From an uncultured Pseudomonadota bacterium (lineage in GTDB: Bacteria; Pseudomonadota; Gammaproteobacteria; Burkholderiales; CAIKXV01): a stretch of 38,776 nucleotides of DNA. Below are positions 16,439-26,903 of the stretch, piece after piece. The position numbers and the translations under genes were made by a program. How positions within the stretch are numbered: position 1 is the stretch's first letter; the number at the start of each line of letters is the position of its first letter. The notes below the pieces were generated by a model that worked only from the letters and a program-made list of their open reading frames with translations, did not search any database and was not told the DNA's origin. Location of the stretch: positions 1-38,776 of the forward strand of contig CAIKXV010000101.1 in NCBI GenBank assembly GCA_903831455.1. The letters run 5' to 3'.

Positions 16439-17073
16439 CGCGCGCCTCCCGCGGCATCGAGCTTCACCTCCACGAGTGCACGGTAGGGGCTGTTCGCCTC
16501 CATGCGCTCGAGCGCGTTCTGGTAGGCCGTGCGCGCGGCAGGCGCGTCGCCCTGCGCGATGAGCACGTCGCCCCGAAGATCAAGGAACAGCGCGTCGAAG
16601 GTCGCCGACCGCTTCAGGTCGAGCACGCGCAGGGCTGCGACGTAATCCCGATCGTCGACCATGACCGCCGCGAGCCGCAGTCGCGCGAGGTCGCGATACT
16701 CGTCCTGCCGGGCGTTGGCCGCCGCCCACTCCAGTCGAGCGCGTGCGCTCTTGCTGTCGCCGGATTCGACGTCGATCCGGGCGGCGACCAGGGCGGCGAG
16801 CACGGCGTAACCCGTCGAGGGGTACTTCTCGACCAGTTGGCCCGCGGCCTCGCGCACCCGCTTGAGATCGTTGCCCTGCAGCGATTCCTGGATCGCCAGG
16901 TAGAGCACGGCTGCCGCCTCCGTCTGGCGGGCCTGGTACCACCGCCAGCCCGTCGCGCCCGCCACCACGAGCGCGATCACGAGCGCAAGGGTGGAGACGA
17001 GCCGTCCCCAGCGCTCCCACCAGCTCTTGATCGCGTCGATCTGGTCCTGTTGCTCGAGGTCGAAATGGGCCAT
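16435..17073 (-). CDS. YfgM-like ancillary SecYEG translocon protein
   Basis: A 212-residue inner-membrane protein. A short cytoplasmic N-terminus (MAHFDLEQQDQIDAIKSWWERWG) is followed by one transmembrane helix (LVSTLALVIALVVAGATGWRWY, about 25-46) and a periplasmic helical region of TPR-like repeats (YLAIQESLQGNDLKRVREAA, ARAAYQNALERM-type near the end). This matches YfgM (DUF2133/TPR_21), which in E. coli contacts SecYEG and PpiD and passes exported proteins to periplasmic chaperones. The hisS-yfgM-bamB-der order supports the call. It overlaps bamB by four bases, so the export and outer-membrane assembly genes are coupled. Confidence 0.92.
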   Translation of the reverse strand: MAHFDLEQQDQIDAIKSWWERWGRLVSTLALVIALVVAGATGWRWYQARQTEAAAVLYLAIQESLQGNDLKRVREAAGQLVEKYPSTGYAVLAALVAARIDVESGDSKSARARLEWAAANARQDEYRDLARLRLAAVMVDDRDYVAALRVLDLKRSATFDALFLDLRGDVLIAQGDAPAARTAYQNALERMEANSPYRALVEVKLDAAGGAR

Positions 17074-17094
17074 GGTAGGGAAAACTGCAACCGA

Positions 17095-18375
<1,281 letters not shown>

Positions 18376-18452
18376 CGGGGGGCGCCGGCAGACCCGGCGG
18401 AGGCGTGGAATCGGGACCGGAACCCGCGCGAGCGCGTCCCGGCTAACCCGGC

Positions 18453-18472
18453 ATTATAGCCGCCGCGGCGGC
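18453..18472 (-). promoter_or_regulatory. TATAAT -10 box and GC palindrome upstream of hisS
   Basis: A perfect TATAAT (18458-18453 on the minus strand) sits in the ispG-hisS gap, directly next to the 14-bp palindrome GCCGCCGCGGCGGC (18459-18472). No convincing -35 box is seen 16-18 bases away (ACGGTC-like). A second palindrome, CGTCGGCCGACG, lies at 18479-18490 near the ispG stop. The arrangement suggests ispG read-through control followed by a new start for the hisS-yfgM-bamB-der transcript. Confidence 0.4.
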
Positions 18473-18494
18473 CCGGACCGTCGGCCGACGGCCG

Positions 18495-19814
18495 TCAGGC
18501 CGCGGAGGCCGCCTCGGCCCCGGCCACGTAGCGGGCGCGCACGTAGTCGTCGACGATCGCCTGGAACTCCTCGGCGATGTGATCACCCTTCAGCGTGACC
18601 GTCTTGCGGCCGTCGACGAACACCGGCGCCACCGGCACCTCGCCCGACCCGGGCAGGCTGATGCCGATGTTCGCGTGCTTGCTCTCGCCCGGCCCGTTGA
18701 CCACGCAGCCCATGACCGCGACGGTCATCTCCTCGACCCCGGGATGACGCTCGCGCCAGACCGGCATCTGGGCGCGCAGGTAGCCCTGGATCCGATCGGC
18801 GAGTTCCTGGAACACCGTGCTGCTGGTGCGTCCACAGCCCGGACAGGCCACGACCATCGGCGTGAACGAGCGCAGGCCCATCGTCTGCAGGATCTCCTGC
18901 GCCACGATGACCTCGCGGGTGCGGTCGCCATTGGGTTCGGGCGTGAGCGAGATGCGGATGGTGTCGCCGATGCCCTCCTGCAGAAGCACCGCCAGCGCGG
19001 CCGTGGAGGCGACGATCCCCTTCGAACCCATGCCGGCCTCGGTCAGGCCGAGGTGCAGCGGATAGTCGCAGCGGCGGGAGAGTTCGCGGTAGACGGTGAT
19101 CAGGTCCTGGACCGCGCTGACCTTCGCCGAGAGCACGATCCGGTCGCCGGGCAGGCCCAGCGTTTCGGCCTCGCGGGCGCTGTCGATCGCCGACACCACC
19201 AGCGCCTCGCGCATCACCGCACCGGCCTCCAGCGGCCGTTCGCGGCGGGCGTTCTCGTCCATCAGCCGCGCGAGCAACGCCTGGTCGAGGCTTCCCCAGT
19301 TCACGCCGATCCGGACCGGCTTGCCGTAGCGGATGGCCGCCTCGATCATCGTGGCGAACTGCTCGTCGCGCTTGCTGCCACGGCCGACATTGCCCGGGTT
19401 GATCCGGTACGCGTCGAGCACCTGCGCGCAGTCCGGGTACTGGGTCAGCAGTCGATGCCCGTTGAAGTGGAAATCGCCGACCACGGGAACGTTGCAGCCC
19501 ATGGCGTCGAGCCGGCGCCGGATCGCGGGCACCTGGGCCGCAGCCTCGGGGCTGTTGACCGTGATGCGCACGACCTCCGAACCGGCCCGCGCGAGGTCGG
19601 CGACCTGCCTTGCCGTCGCCTCCGCATCCGCGGTGTCGGTGTTGGTCATCGACTGCACCATGATCGGGGCGTCACCCCCGATCCGGACGTGGCCAACCCG
19701 CACTTCGCGGGTTCGCCGCCGCGGGGAGGGACCCACCGGGGCGGCCTGGACGACGCAGTCCGAGGGGCCGGCTGCGAAGGCCGGGGCGGGACAGGCAGGG
19801 GCGCGGTCGTTCAT
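18495..19814 (-). CDS. ispG: 4-hydroxy-3-methylbut-2-enyl diphosphate synthase (flavodoxin), IspG
   Basis: A [4Fe-4S] enzyme of the non-mevalonate isoprenoid pathway that converts ME-cPP to HMBPP. From ATG 19814 it has 439 residues. The first 37 are unconserved; then [24 protein letters not shown] starts the TIM-barrel, with DFHFNGH (114-120) and [16 protein letters not shown]. Cluster ligands Cys324 and Cys327 (CPGCGRTSS) and Cys370, with catalytic Glu377 ([19 protein letters not shown]), are all present. The longer proteobacterial form carries the extra segment seen here around [13 protein letters not shown] further upstream in-frame start at 19862 adds 16 unconserved residues and is not preferred. 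No clear ribosome binding site. rodZ precedes it. Confidence 0.97.
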   Translation of the reverse strand: MNDRAPACPAPAFAAGPSDCVVQAAPVGPSPRRRTREVRVGHVRIGGDAPIMVQSMTNTDTADAEATARQVADLARAGSEVVRITVNSPEAAAQVPAIRRRLDAMGCNVPVVGDFHFNGHRLLTQYPDCAQVLDAYRINPGNVGRGSKRDEQFATMIEAAIRYGKPVRIGVNWGSLDQALLARLMDENARRERPLEAGAVMREALVVSAIDSAREAETLGLPGDRIVLSAKVSAVQDLITVYRELSRRCDYPLHLGLTEAGMGSKGIVASTAALAVLLQEGIGDTIRISLTPEPNGDRTREVIVAQEILQTMGLRSFTPMVVACPGCGRTSSTVFQELADRIQGYLRAQMPVWRERHPGVEEMTVAVMGCVVNGPGESKHANIGISLPGSGEVPVAPVFVDGRKTVTLKGDHIAEEFQAIVDDYVRARYVAGAEAASAA

Positions 19815-19908
19815 CTCGGGACGGGGCAGGAGTTCGAAGGCTTCGCGAGGACAGACCCGCACTGTAGCGCAGGTGCCCGCGAGTCTGTAACCACCGGCCG
19901 GGGCAGGG

Positions 19909-20916
19909 TCAGTCGAGCGTGAGCCGGGCCACGTTCACCAGCGTGTGCGGTTGCAGGTCGACGCGGCGCGCCTCGTAGTCGACGCGCACGCCGCTGGCGT
20001 TGCCCACCACGACCGCGAGCGGCGCCAGGCCCTTCACCACCTGCTCGGTACCCGCCCGGTTGACGCCGGACAGGATGACCTGGCCCGACGCATCCCGGAT
20101 CTCGACCCACGACTCCCGCTCGAAGGCGAGACGTACCGTGCGCGCCGCGGGCGTCTGCGACTGCGGCGCAGGTGCAGCGGCAGGCGGGCTCTCGCCGGTG
20201 GCCGGCACGGGCGAGATCGACCCGCCACTGGCTGCGGGCGCCTCCGGGCCGGCAGGCTGTTCGGCTCCGGCCCCCAGTAGCGGCGAAGGCTCGACCGGCG
20301 TGGTGACCGCGGCAGGAGCCACGACCTGCTCGCTGGAGAACGGCGACCAGATCCGATCGACGACGGCGACGATAGCCACCGCGAGGACCACGCCGAGGGC
20401 GATCCGCACGTAGCGGCGAGAGGGCCGGTCGGCTCTGGGCAGCGTCGCACCGACGCCGATGTCGAGCAGGGGATCCGGCGGAACGAGGGCCGGCATCGGG
20501 CAACGCTCGTCGAGGGCGCGCATCAGCGCCGGAACGTCCGCCCCGACCAGCCTCGCGTAGTTGCGCGCGAATCCGCGGACGTAGATCGGCGAGCGCAGGC
20601 GGTCGAACGCGTCCTTCTCGAGCGCCTCGACCTGCCGCGGGTGGAGCTTGAGCTGACGCGCCACCTCGACCACCGACCAGCCCAGCGCCTGCCGGGCGTG
20701 CGCGAGGCTCGCCCCCGGCCCCGGCGGCGCCTCGTCGCCCACCGGCGCGGGCGCTGCCCCCGGCACCGGAATGCGATCCGACCCCTGGGTGGCCGGCGTC
20801 GCCGCAGCCGCGACGACAGCGCCCTCGGGAGCCTCCGCGACGGGATCCGTCCCTCCCGGCGGGAGCGCCGTGCCGGAGGCGGGCGGTGTGGGCTCGACCT
20901 GATCGCCGGGTTTCAT
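19909..20916 (-). CDS. rodZ: RodZ-like cell-shape protein
   Basis: A bitopic inner-membrane protein that links MreB filaments to the elongation machinery. A Cro-type HTH_25 domain lies at about residues 70-135 ([21 protein letters not shown] and [14 protein letters not shown]), followed by one transmembrane helix ([21 protein letters not shown], 170-190), a Pro/Ala-rich periplasmic linker (195-258) and a C-terminal DUF4115 beta domain ([20 protein letters not shown] onward). About 68 Pro/Ala/Gly-rich residues precede the HTH, longer than in E. coli RodZ. ATG 20916 lacks a clear ribosome binding site, and an in-frame GTG at residue 59 would give a shorter, more typical N-terminus. The pilF-rodZ-ispG-hisS order is conserved. 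Confidence 0.93.
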   Translation of the reverse strand: MKPGDQVEPTPPASGTALPPGGTDPVAEAPEGAVVAAAATPATQGSDRIPVPGAAPAPVGDEAPPGPGASLAHARQALGWSVVEVARQLKLHPRQVEALEKDAFDRLRSPIYVRGFARNYARLVGADVPALMRALDERCPMPALVPPDPLLDIGVGATLPRADRPSRRYVRIALGVVLAVAIVAVVDRIWSPFSSEQVVAPAAVTTPVEPSPLLGAGAEQPAGPEAPAASGGSISPVPATGESPPAAAPAPQSQTPAARTVRLAFERESWVEIRDASGQVILSGVNRAGTEQVVKGLAPLAVVVGNASGVRVDYEARRVDLQPHTLVNVARLTLD

Positions 20917-20976
20917 GGGAGTGCGATGTTCTCGTAGACGGGTGACTGTATTGTTGCAGAGGATGGCCGGGCGCGG

Positions 20977-21813
20977 TCAGCGCGGCGCCTGGGTCGCCCC
21001 ACCGAGCAGCGCGGTCTCGGGCGCGGACGGGAACGTCCGACGCAACTGCTGGGCATAGAGCATCTCCGCCTTGCGATCACCCAGCGCGCGTTCGATGCGC
21101 ACCCCGAGCCAGAGCACCTCGGGCGTCGGCGCCGTCGCCTGCATCAGGCGCTCCATCAGCACGCGGGCCTGCCGCGCGTTGCCGGCGGCGAAGTCCATGT
21201 CGGCGAGCTGGAAGAGCGCGACCGGCTGTGCCGGCTGCTGGACGAGCGCCTGCTCGAAGAATCGGCGCGCCCCCGCCTCGTCGCCCCCGCGCCGCGAGCA
21301 CACGCCCGCGTTGGCGAGGGTGCGGTCGGCATTGGCATAGAGCGGGCTGCGTAGCGCCGCCTGGAACAGGCGGATGGACTCCATCGGCCTGCCCCGCTCG
21401 CACAGGAACCAGCCGTAGTTGTTGTTGACGTCGGGATCCGAGGGACTCAACCGCAGCGCACGCTCGAAATTGCCGACCGCCTGGGCGTCGTCGCGCAACT
21501 GCATGTTGATCAGGCCGAGCAGGTTGAAGGCCTGCGCGTTGTCCGGATCGAGCTTGCTCGCCGAGGTCGCCTCCTCGAGTGCCGGGGTGACCGATCCGCG
21601 CGACAGGTACAGCCCGGCGAGCTCGATGCGCAGGCGGGCGGCCTCCCTCGCATCGGGCTTCGGCTCCGGCAACTTGGGCGGTTCGGCCACCGCGGGCTTG
21701 TTCGCCGCCTGCTGCCCTCCCCCGCCGAAGATCGGCGTGGAGCCGCACCCGGACAGCAGCAGCGAGACCGTGGCCACCAGCGCGAGCGGCAGCGTGTTCC
21801 GATGTGTGCTCAT
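20977..21813 (-). CDS. pilF: Type IV pilus biogenesis/stability lipoprotein PilF (PilW)
   Basis: A TPR outer-membrane lipoprotein, the pilotin for multimerisation of the PilQ secretin in type IV pili. 278 residues. The signal peptide ends in the lipobox LSGC with Cys23. About six TPR units follow ([61 protein letters not shown]). The NYGWFLC sequence is typical of PilF. The ATG overlaps the rlmN stop by four bases (ATGA at 21813-21810), and GGGGG lies just upstream inside rlmN. No other pilus genes are in the window, so the presence of pili is inference. Confidence 0.94.
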   Translation of the reverse strand: MSTHRNTLPLALVATVSLLLSGCGSTPIFGGGGQQAANKPAVAEPPKLPEPKPDAREAARLRIELAGLYLSRGSVTPALEEATSASKLDPDNAQAFNLLGLINMQLRDDAQAVGNFERALRLSPSDPDVNNNYGWFLCERGRPMESIRLFQAALRSPLYANADRTLANAGVCSRRGGDEAGARRFFEQALVQQPAQPVALFQLADMDFAAGNARQARVLMERLMQATAPTPEVLWLGVRIERALGDRKAEMLYAQQLRRTFPSAPETALLGGATQAPR

Positions 21814-22907
21814 TGCACCCCCTGCAGTCGGCGGATCACGCGGCGCGTGCGATCCTGGACCTGTCCGGCGAGCTGGCCACAGGCCGCATCGATGTCGTCG
21901 CCACGGGTCTTGCGCGTGGTGACGACCAGTCCCGACTGCTGCAGCACGTCGCGGAATGCGCGGACCGCCTCGGACGGGGATCGTCGGAACCCGGACGCCG
22001 GGAACGGATTGAACGGGATCAGGTTGATCTTGCAGGGCACCGGGGCGACCGTGCGGGCCAGCTGGCGCGCCTGCTCGACGGAGTCGTTGACGCCATCGAG
22101 CATCACGTATTCGAACGTCACGAAATCCCGAGGCGCGTGCTCCAGGTAGCGGTTGCACGCGGCCAGCAGTTCGCGGATGGGAAAGCGCCGGTTGATCGGT
22201 ACCAGCCGATCGCGCAGCGCGTCGTCCGGGGCGTGCAGCGAGACGGCCAGCGCGACCGGGCACTCGCGGGCGAGGCGATCCATCTCGGGCACCACGCCGG
22301 AGGTCGACAGGGTGACCCGGCGCCGGGACAGCCCGTAGGCATGGTCGTCGAGCATCACGTGCAGCGCCGTCACCACGTTGCGGAAGTTGGTGAGCGGCTC
22401 GCCCATGCCCATCATCACCACGTTGCTGATCACGCGCTCGCCCGCCTCCGGCGCATCGGGGCCGATCGCGCCGAGTTCGCGGTTGGCGAGCCATAGCTGG
22501 CCGATGATCTCGGCCACCGACAGGTTGCGGTTGAAACCCTGTGCGCCGGTGGCACAGAACGCGCATTCGAGCGCGCAGCCCACCTGGCTGGAGACGCACA
22601 GCGTGCCGCGGTTGACCTCGGGGATGAACACCGTCTCGATCGCGTTGCCGCCGCCGGAGGCCAGCAGCCACTTCCGCGTCCCGTCGCTCGCCGTGCTGTC
22701 CGAGATGATGGGCAGCGCCGCGACCTCGGCGCTCGCCTCGAGCTTCTCGCGGAACGACTTCGCGAGGTTGGTCATCCGCGAGAAGTCGCTCTCGCCTTCG
22801 CGATGGATCCATCGCATGAGCTGCTGCGCGCGGAACGCGCGCTCGCCCATGGTCGCGCTGTGCGCGACCAGGCCCTGCCGGTCGAACTCGAGCAGGTTGA
22901 CCTTCAT
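21810..22907 (-). CDS. rlmN: Dual-specificity 23S rRNA/tRNA adenine-C2 methyltransferase RlmN
   Basis: A radical-SAM enzyme that methylates A2503 of 23S rRNA and A37 of some tRNAs. 365 residues. The radical-SAM cluster motif [15 protein letters not shown] gives Cys111, Cys115 and Cys118. The conserved methyl-accepting Cys343 lies in [22 protein letters not shown] (167-175) and [19 protein letters not shown] are family motifs. ATG at 22907 shares one base with the ndk stop (TGATG), so translation is coupled. The ndk-rlmN-pilF-rodZ-ispG-hisS order is the conserved betaproteobacterial cluster. Confidence 0.98.
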   Translation of the reverse strand: MKVNLLEFDRQGLVAHSATMGERAFRAQQLMRWIHREGESDFSRMTNLAKSFREKLEASAEVAALPIISDSTASDGTRKWLLASGGGNAIETVFIPEVNRGTLCVSSQVGCALECAFCATGAQGFNRNLSVAEIIGQLWLANRELGAIGPDAPEAGERVISNVVMMGMGEPLTNFRNVVTALHVMLDDHAYGLSRRRVTLSTSGVVPEMDRLARECPVALAVSLHAPDDALRDRLVPINRRFPIRELLAACNRYLEHAPRDFVTFEYVMLDGVNDSVEQARQLARTVAPVPCKINLIPFNPFPASGFRRSPSEAVRAFRDVLQQSGLVVTTRKTRGDDIDAACGQLAGQVQDRTRRVIRRLQGVQ

Positions 22908-23332
22908 CAGCGCGGGTGGATCTCCAGGCTGGGGAAGAAGAACGCGATCTCGTTCGCGGCCGTGTCGGCGCCGTCGGAACCGTGGACCGCATTGGCGTCG
23001 ATGCTGTCGGCGAAATCCGCGCGGATGGTGCCGGGCGCCGCCTTCTTCGGATCGGTCGCGCCCATGAGGTCGCGGTTGCGGGCGATGGCCTCCTCGCCTT
23101 CGAGCACCTGGATCATCACCGGACCGGAGGTCATGAACTTCACGAGGTCGCCGAAGAACGGCCGCTCCATGTGGACGGCGTAGAACCGGGCAGCCTGCTC
23201 GGTGGACAGGCGGGTCATGCGCGCCGCCACCACCCGCAGTCCCGCCTTCTCGAAGCGCGAGTAGATCTCCCCGATCACGTTCTTGGCGACCGCATCGGGC
23301 TTGATGATGGACAGGGTGCGTTCGACTGCCAT
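22907..23332 (-). CDS. ndk: Nucleoside diphosphate kinase
   Basis: Transfers the gamma phosphate between nucleoside triphosphates and diphosphates through a phospho-histidine, balancing (d)NTP pools. 141 residues, a normal length. [20 protein letters not shown] is the N-terminal signature. [20 protein letters not shown] carries the substrate loop, and [16 protein letters not shown] carries the active-site His (NxVHGSDS family motif, here with GADTA after it). ATG at 23332 has AGGAG eight bases upstream. It is the first gene of the long minus-strand run and is followed by rlmN with a one-base overlap. Confidence 0.98.
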   Translation of the reverse strand: MAVERTLSIIKPDAVAKNVIGEIYSRFEKAGLRVVAARMTRLSTEQAARFYAVHMERPFFGDLVKFMTSGPVMIQVLEGEEAIARNRDLMGATDPKKAAPGTIRADFADSIDANAVHGSDGADTAANEIAFFFPSLEIHPR

Positions 23333-23692
23333 GGCTGCTCTCCTGGATTACCTGTGTGCGCGGGCGCCGCCAGCGGCGCCTGCGTTCGGCCTGCCGCCGC
23401 GCGCAGCGCGCGCCGGTCGGGCCGTGACGGTCGCCCCGTGGTCGCGCCGTCGGCAGGACACACGGAGCCTTGCCGGCATGCGCAGGGCCTGCACGCTTCG
23501 CGGCCACCCTGCTTGCGCGACCGGCTGCGGGCGCGCGGAGAATATCAGAATCGTTGTCCGCAATAAACCATAACGCTCCGTTTTTCCAAGGATTTTCGAC
23601 CTTGCGACGCCCCCGGCCGGGAAGGCAGCCGCGGGTGCTAGCATCCGGGGCGACACCTCCCCGAAATCCGCCGGCAGCCCGTGAGGCGCGTG
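23333..23692. other. Divergent control region between ndk and the SPOR gene
   Basis: No gene is supported. The ndk side holds its ribosome binding site and an exact 8-bp hairpin (GGCGCCGC/GCGGCGCC, 23363-23380). The middle (about 23540-23605) is markedly AT-rich for this genome, containing GAATATCAGAATC, CAATAAACCATAA and TTTTTCC, and must hold promoters for both directions. On the minus strand TTTATT-N17-TATTCT is a possible but weak ndk promoter. The SPOR side has GAGG six bases before its ATG. Confidence 0.45.
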
Positions 23693-24481
23693 ATGACCCT
23701 CCCCGCGTCAGTACCCCCCGGATCCCCCGATGCGCCGATCGACGTCCGACGCCGGGCGCTGCGTCGACTCGTGATCGCGCTCCTGCTGCTGGGGGCCGCC
23801 TTCCTTGCGCTGCTCGGCTACGGACGACTGGCGCCCCCTCGCACGGTGACCTCGGTCGCAGCCCCGGGCACGCCCGCCGCGCCGGCACCGGCGCCTGCGC
23901 CCTCCACGCCGGCCGAAGAGCGCTCCACGACGGGCGACGCGGCAACCGTCCCGGCGGCGGAGCCCGCGCCCGAAACGCCAGCCAGGTCCGCGCCCCCACC
24001 CCCGCCGGTCGTGATCAACCCCGAGCCCCCTGCCCCCCCGGCACCCGGCAAGCCGGTGGCGCGCACGACCGTGGGGCCGCCCACGCCAGCCGTGTCCGCC
24101 TCGCCTCCATCCTCGCCGTCGCCCGCGGCGCCCGCCTCCACCGCCGCATCCGTCCCGTCCTCCGCCGCGCCGGTGCAACCGCCCGCCGCCGCCCCCCCCG
24201 GCACGCGCGTGACCGACATGGCCGGCGTGCCCGCCCGCCAGCCTGCCCGATCGGACGCAGCGAAGGCGGACCCGACGCGCGGCTACCTCGTGCAGGCCGG
24301 GGTATTCGGCACCCCCCAGAACGCCGAAGCGCTGCAGCGCAAGCTCGCCGCGGCCGGCCTGCCCGCCACCACCGAGACGCGGGTGGTGCTGGGCCCGTTC
24401 CGGGATCGCGCCGAGGCCGAGCGTGCGCGCGAAACCCTGCGCGGGCTGGGCGTGGACGCGCTACTGATGCCCGGGCGATAG
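23693..24481 (+). CDS. SPOR-domain inner-membrane protein
   Basis: A 262-residue bitopic membrane protein. A short cytoplasmic N-terminus with RRRALRR precedes one transmembrane helix ([18 protein letters not shown]). About 130 Pro/Ala/Ser/Thr-rich residues follow, certainly disordered, then a SPOR domain at the C-terminus ([20 protein letters not shown]... [19 protein letters not shown]). SPOR domains bind glycan strands stripped of stem peptides at the division septum, so a septal or cell-wall role is likely but not proven. ATG at 23693 has GAGG six bases upstream; a GTG at 23681 is a poorer start. It is a single gene divergent from ndk and convergent with the orphan gene at 24573. Confidence 0.85.
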   Translation: MTLPASVPPGSPDAPIDVRRRALRRLVIALLLLGAAFLALLGYGRLAPPRTVTSVAAPGTPAAPAPAPAPSTPAEERSTTGDAATVPAAEPAPETPARSAPPPPPVVINPEPPAPPAPGKPVARTTVGPPTPAVSASPPSSPSPAAPASTAASVPSSAAPVQPPAAAPPGTRVTDMAGVPARQPARSDAAKADPTRGYLVQAGVFGTPQNAEALQRKLAAAGLPATTETRVVLGPFRDRAEAERARETLRGLGVDALLMPGR

Positions 24482-24572
24482 GCCACCGCATCGAACGCAG
24501 CGCCAGCGCGCGCCCCGCGATTCGCCGACGACCCGGCCGAGTTGACCGGCAAGCGCGCGCGGGCGGGATCGC

Positions 24573-25583
24573 TCAGGCGCAGGCGAGGCGGCGCAACTCG
24601 ACCCGCCCCAGCGTGCCGGGCCCTCCCTCGAGCAGCGACCACTGGTGCGCGAGGGCGCGGCGGAACGCCGACTGCCCGAGCACGGCCGACGTCGCCCGGT
24701 CGCCCGCGAGGCCGACCGGGCAGGCGCGAAGGGTACTGGGAGCGCTCGCCACCCGGGCCATCGCAGGAAACGGACGGCGCCCCGACGCGCGGTCGCCGCC
24801 CGCATGCACCGCGGCATCGGCTGCGCGCGGGACGGGAAGCGACGCCCCCGCCGGGGGGGCCGCAAGGTCGGCGAAGAATCGGGCTCGGGTCCGCAGGAAC
24901 GCTTCGAGCATCGTGAGCAGGTCGGCCTCGGCCACGAAGTCGCGCACGAGCCACGCCGGCCCGGCGACGAGTCGGGCCCGCAGTTCGAACCCGCGCAGCC
25001 CGTCGTAGTCGTGTACGGCCACGAGCGCGATGTCATGCGGCCCGATGCGATCCCGCTCTCGGGGGCCGGCGAGCAGCCCGAGCCGCAACCGGGGGCCCAC
25101 CCGACCCGCGGCAGGGGGCGCGAGCGGCTGATCCCCGGCGAAGGACCTCTTCGCGGCCGGTGCTGGCGCGGGCCGCTCGCCCATGGGGCCGGCCTGGCCT
25201 GCCGCCGTCGCGACTCGCGCTCCGGCATCCACCCACCCGCCGTCGCAGGCGGCGAACGCTTCGCGAAGATTCCCGCAGACCGGGTCCGGGCAGCCGGGCG
25301 CCGAGCGCGCGCGGATCAGCGCCGCATGCGCGTGCACGTCAAACCCGTCGCCGCGGTCCGTGGCGGACGATCGGACGACCTCGACCCGGAGCATCGACGC
25401 CGCAAGCGTCGGCAGCGAGCCACGCGCGCCCGGGCGGACGGGCAGCGGCCCGTCCGGGACGCCCGCGGCGGCGAGCCGGGACCTGGAGGCCGCTCTGGCG
25501 AGGGCCGCGGCAGTCGGCAGGGGCGCGAACACGATGGAGATCGGAACCAGGGGAAGCACACGCAGGGGCTGTGGGAGATGCAA
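24573..25583 (-). CDS. Unrecognised protein (336 residues), orphan gene
   Basis: I do not recognise this protein. The frame is convincing as coding: GC-rich third positions, a mixed second position and normal-looking segments such as HDIALVAVHDYDGLRGFELR and DFVAEADLLTMLEAFLRTRARFF. The opposite-strand frame is Arg/Gly-rich and shadow-like. The N-terminal 25 residues (LRVLPLVPISIVFAPLPTAAALA) are hydrophobic and could be a signal or anchor. Three cysteines cluster in CPDPVCGNLREAFAAC (about 97-112). The middle (about 125-155) is Ala/Pro-rich. The start is uncertain: TTG at 25583 opens the frame without a ribosome binding site, and ATG at 25394 (MLRVEVVRSS) is an alternative. It is divergent from the CysB-like regulator and convergent with the SPOR gene. 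No function is proposed. Confidence 0.68.
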   Translation of the reverse strand: MHLPQPLRVLPLVPISIVFAPLPTAAALARAASRSRLAAAGVPDGPLPVRPGARGSLPTLAASMLRVEVVRSSATDRGDGFDVHAHAALIRARSAPGCPDPVCGNLREAFAACDGGWVDAGARVATAAGQAGPMGERPAPAPAAKRSFAGDQPLAPPAAGRVGPRLRLGLLAGPRERDRIGPHDIALVAVHDYDGLRGFELRARLVAGPAWLVRDFVAEADLLTMLEAFLRTRARFFADLAAPPAGASLPVPRAADAAVHAGGDRASGRRPFPAMARVASAPSTLRACPVGLAGDRATSAVLGQSAFRRALAHQWSLLEGGPGTLGRVELRRLACA

Positions 25584-25617
25584 CGACCGGCGGATGCTGC
25601 CCGTGGCCCGTCATGCG

Positions 25618-25669
25618 ATCAACGAATATTTTCCATTATCATTATGCTTTCATTACATGTCCCATCCAC
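25618..25669. promoter_or_regulatory. AT-rich divergent promoter region of the CysB-like regulator
   Basis: Between the orphan gene and the regulator lies a stretch of about 45 bases that is unusually AT-rich, with repeated CATTA elements (CCATTATCATTATG, TTTCATTACATG). On the plus strand TTTCCA (25631-25636) and TTACAT (25654-25659) are 17 bases apart, which would start transcription only a few bases before the ATG at 25670. LysR regulators typically bind such a divergent region and repress themselves. No exact operator can be named. Confidence 0.45.
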
Positions 25670-26656
25670 ATGAATCTCCAGCAACTGCGTACCGTCCGCG
25701 AGGCCGTCCGCCACGGCTGCAACCTCACCGCCACTGCCGATGCGCTGCACACCTCGCAGCCTGGCGTGAGTCGCCAGATCCGCGAACTCGAGCAGGAGAT
25801 CGGCGTGGAGATCTTCCGGCGCTACGGCAAGCGGCTCCTCGGCCTCACGGCGCCCGGGGAGACCGTCGTGGCGATCATCGAGCGCCTGCTGCACGAGGTG
25901 GAGAACCTGCGCCGCGCCTCGGAGGAGCACGCGAACGCCCGCGGCGGGCAGCTGGTCGTGGCCACCACGCACACGCAGGCCCGCTACGTGATGCCGGCAG
26001 TGGTCTCCGAGTTCAAACGCGAATATCCGGACGTGCGCCTGGTGCTGCAACAGTGCCGGCCGGAGCAGATCGCCGGCGAACTGCTCTCGGGCAGTGCCGA
26101 CCTTGGCATCGCGACCGAATCGCTGCTCGATTTCCCGGAGCTGGTGGTGCTGCCCGCCTACGAGTGGAGCCACGTGGTCGTGGTGCCGGCGCGCCACCCC
26201 CTGTTGAAGGCTGGACGCCTCGGCCTCGCCCGGCTGTCCGAGCACCCGCTGATTACCTACGACCCCGGCTTTACCGGACGGCCCCACATCGACGCAGCCT
26301 TCGCGCGGGCGAAGCTGCGCCCGGAAATCACGCTCACCGCGATGGACGCGGACGTGATCAAGACCTACGTCGAACTCGGGCTGGGCGTGGGCATCGTCGC
26401 CGAGATGGCGTTCGACCCAGCGCGCGATCGGGCGTTGCGCGCGATCCCCGCCGCCCACCTGTTCGAACGCAACTTCACGCGCGTCGCGCTGCGCAAGGGC
26501 ACCTACCTGCGCGGCTTCATGCTGGCCTTCCTCGAGCGCTTCTCCCCCGAACTCTCCGCGGCGATCGTCCGCCGCGCGATGGGCGGCGCATCGACCGGTC
26601 CCGGCCGAACGCAGGCCGCCGCGCGGACGACCCGCGACCCGCGCCCGCGGCACTGA
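25670..26656 (+). CDS. cysB: CysB-family LysR-type transcriptional regulator
   Basis: A 328-residue LysR-type regulator. The N-terminal winged helix (MNLQQLRTVREAVRHGCNLT, then TSQPGVSRQIRELEQEIGVEIF) matches CysB rather than generic LysR. The effector domain has the CysB hallmarks TTHTQARYVMPAVV (about 99-112), YDPGFTGRPHIDAAF and MDADVIKTYVELGLGVGIVAEMA. In enteric bacteria CysB activates sulfate and thiosulfate uptake and cysteine synthesis with N-acetylserine as inducer; the paralogue Cbl controls sulfonate use and cannot be excluded. ATG at 25670 fits the family start; the upstream in-frame extension has no family similarity. No cysteine genes are nearby. The C-terminus after RRAMGG is a short Arg/Pro-rich tail. 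Confidence 0.9.
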   Translation: MNLQQLRTVREAVRHGCNLTATADALHTSQPGVSRQIRELEQEIGVEIFRRYGKRLLGLTAPGETVVAIIERLLHEVENLRRASEEHANARGGQLVVATTHTQARYVMPAVVSEFKREYPDVRLVLQQCRPEQIAGELLSGSADLGIATESLLDFPELVVLPAYEWSHVVVVPARHPLLKAGRLGLARLSEHPLITYDPGFTGRPHIDAAFARAKLRPEITLTAMDADVIKTYVELGLGVGIVAEMAFDPARDRALRAIPAAHLFERNFTRVALRKGTYLRGFMLAFLERFSPELSAAIVRRAMGGASTGPGRTQAAARTTRDPRPRH

Positions 26657-26903
26657 AGCGCTCCTGATCGCACGGGGGTCGGCAGGCCTCGGGCGGGAAC
26701 AGGGGGCTGCCATGCGGGCCGCCGGACCGGCTGCGGTCGCCGCGGACCGGGCCGCGTGGCGGGGGGCGAACGCGGCGTCGCGATCGTGCCCCGGCCCCGG
26801 CTCGCGGACCGGGGACGAGCCGATCGCGCATCAATCGGGCACCATAGACGCCCCCCGGCGTGCGCGGTGCGCCACCGATATCCGGAACACGGAGCCCAGC
26901 CCA

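Noticed and set aside
23000-23999. N-terminal extension of RlmN through ndk
   Set aside because: The frame merely stays open through ndk; the family start [13 protein letters not shown] at 22907 overlaps the ndk stop as expected for a coupled start.
25160-25669. N-terminal extension of the CysB-like regulator
   Set aside because: The frame is open upstream, but family homology begins exactly at MNLQQLRTV, and the extension crosses the promoter region and the orphan gene.
24645-25673. Plus-strand 342-codon frame opposite the orphan gene
   Set aside because: Its product is dominated by Arg, Gly and Pro, has no ribosome binding site and runs through the divergent AT-rich control region; the minus frame has the better codon pattern.
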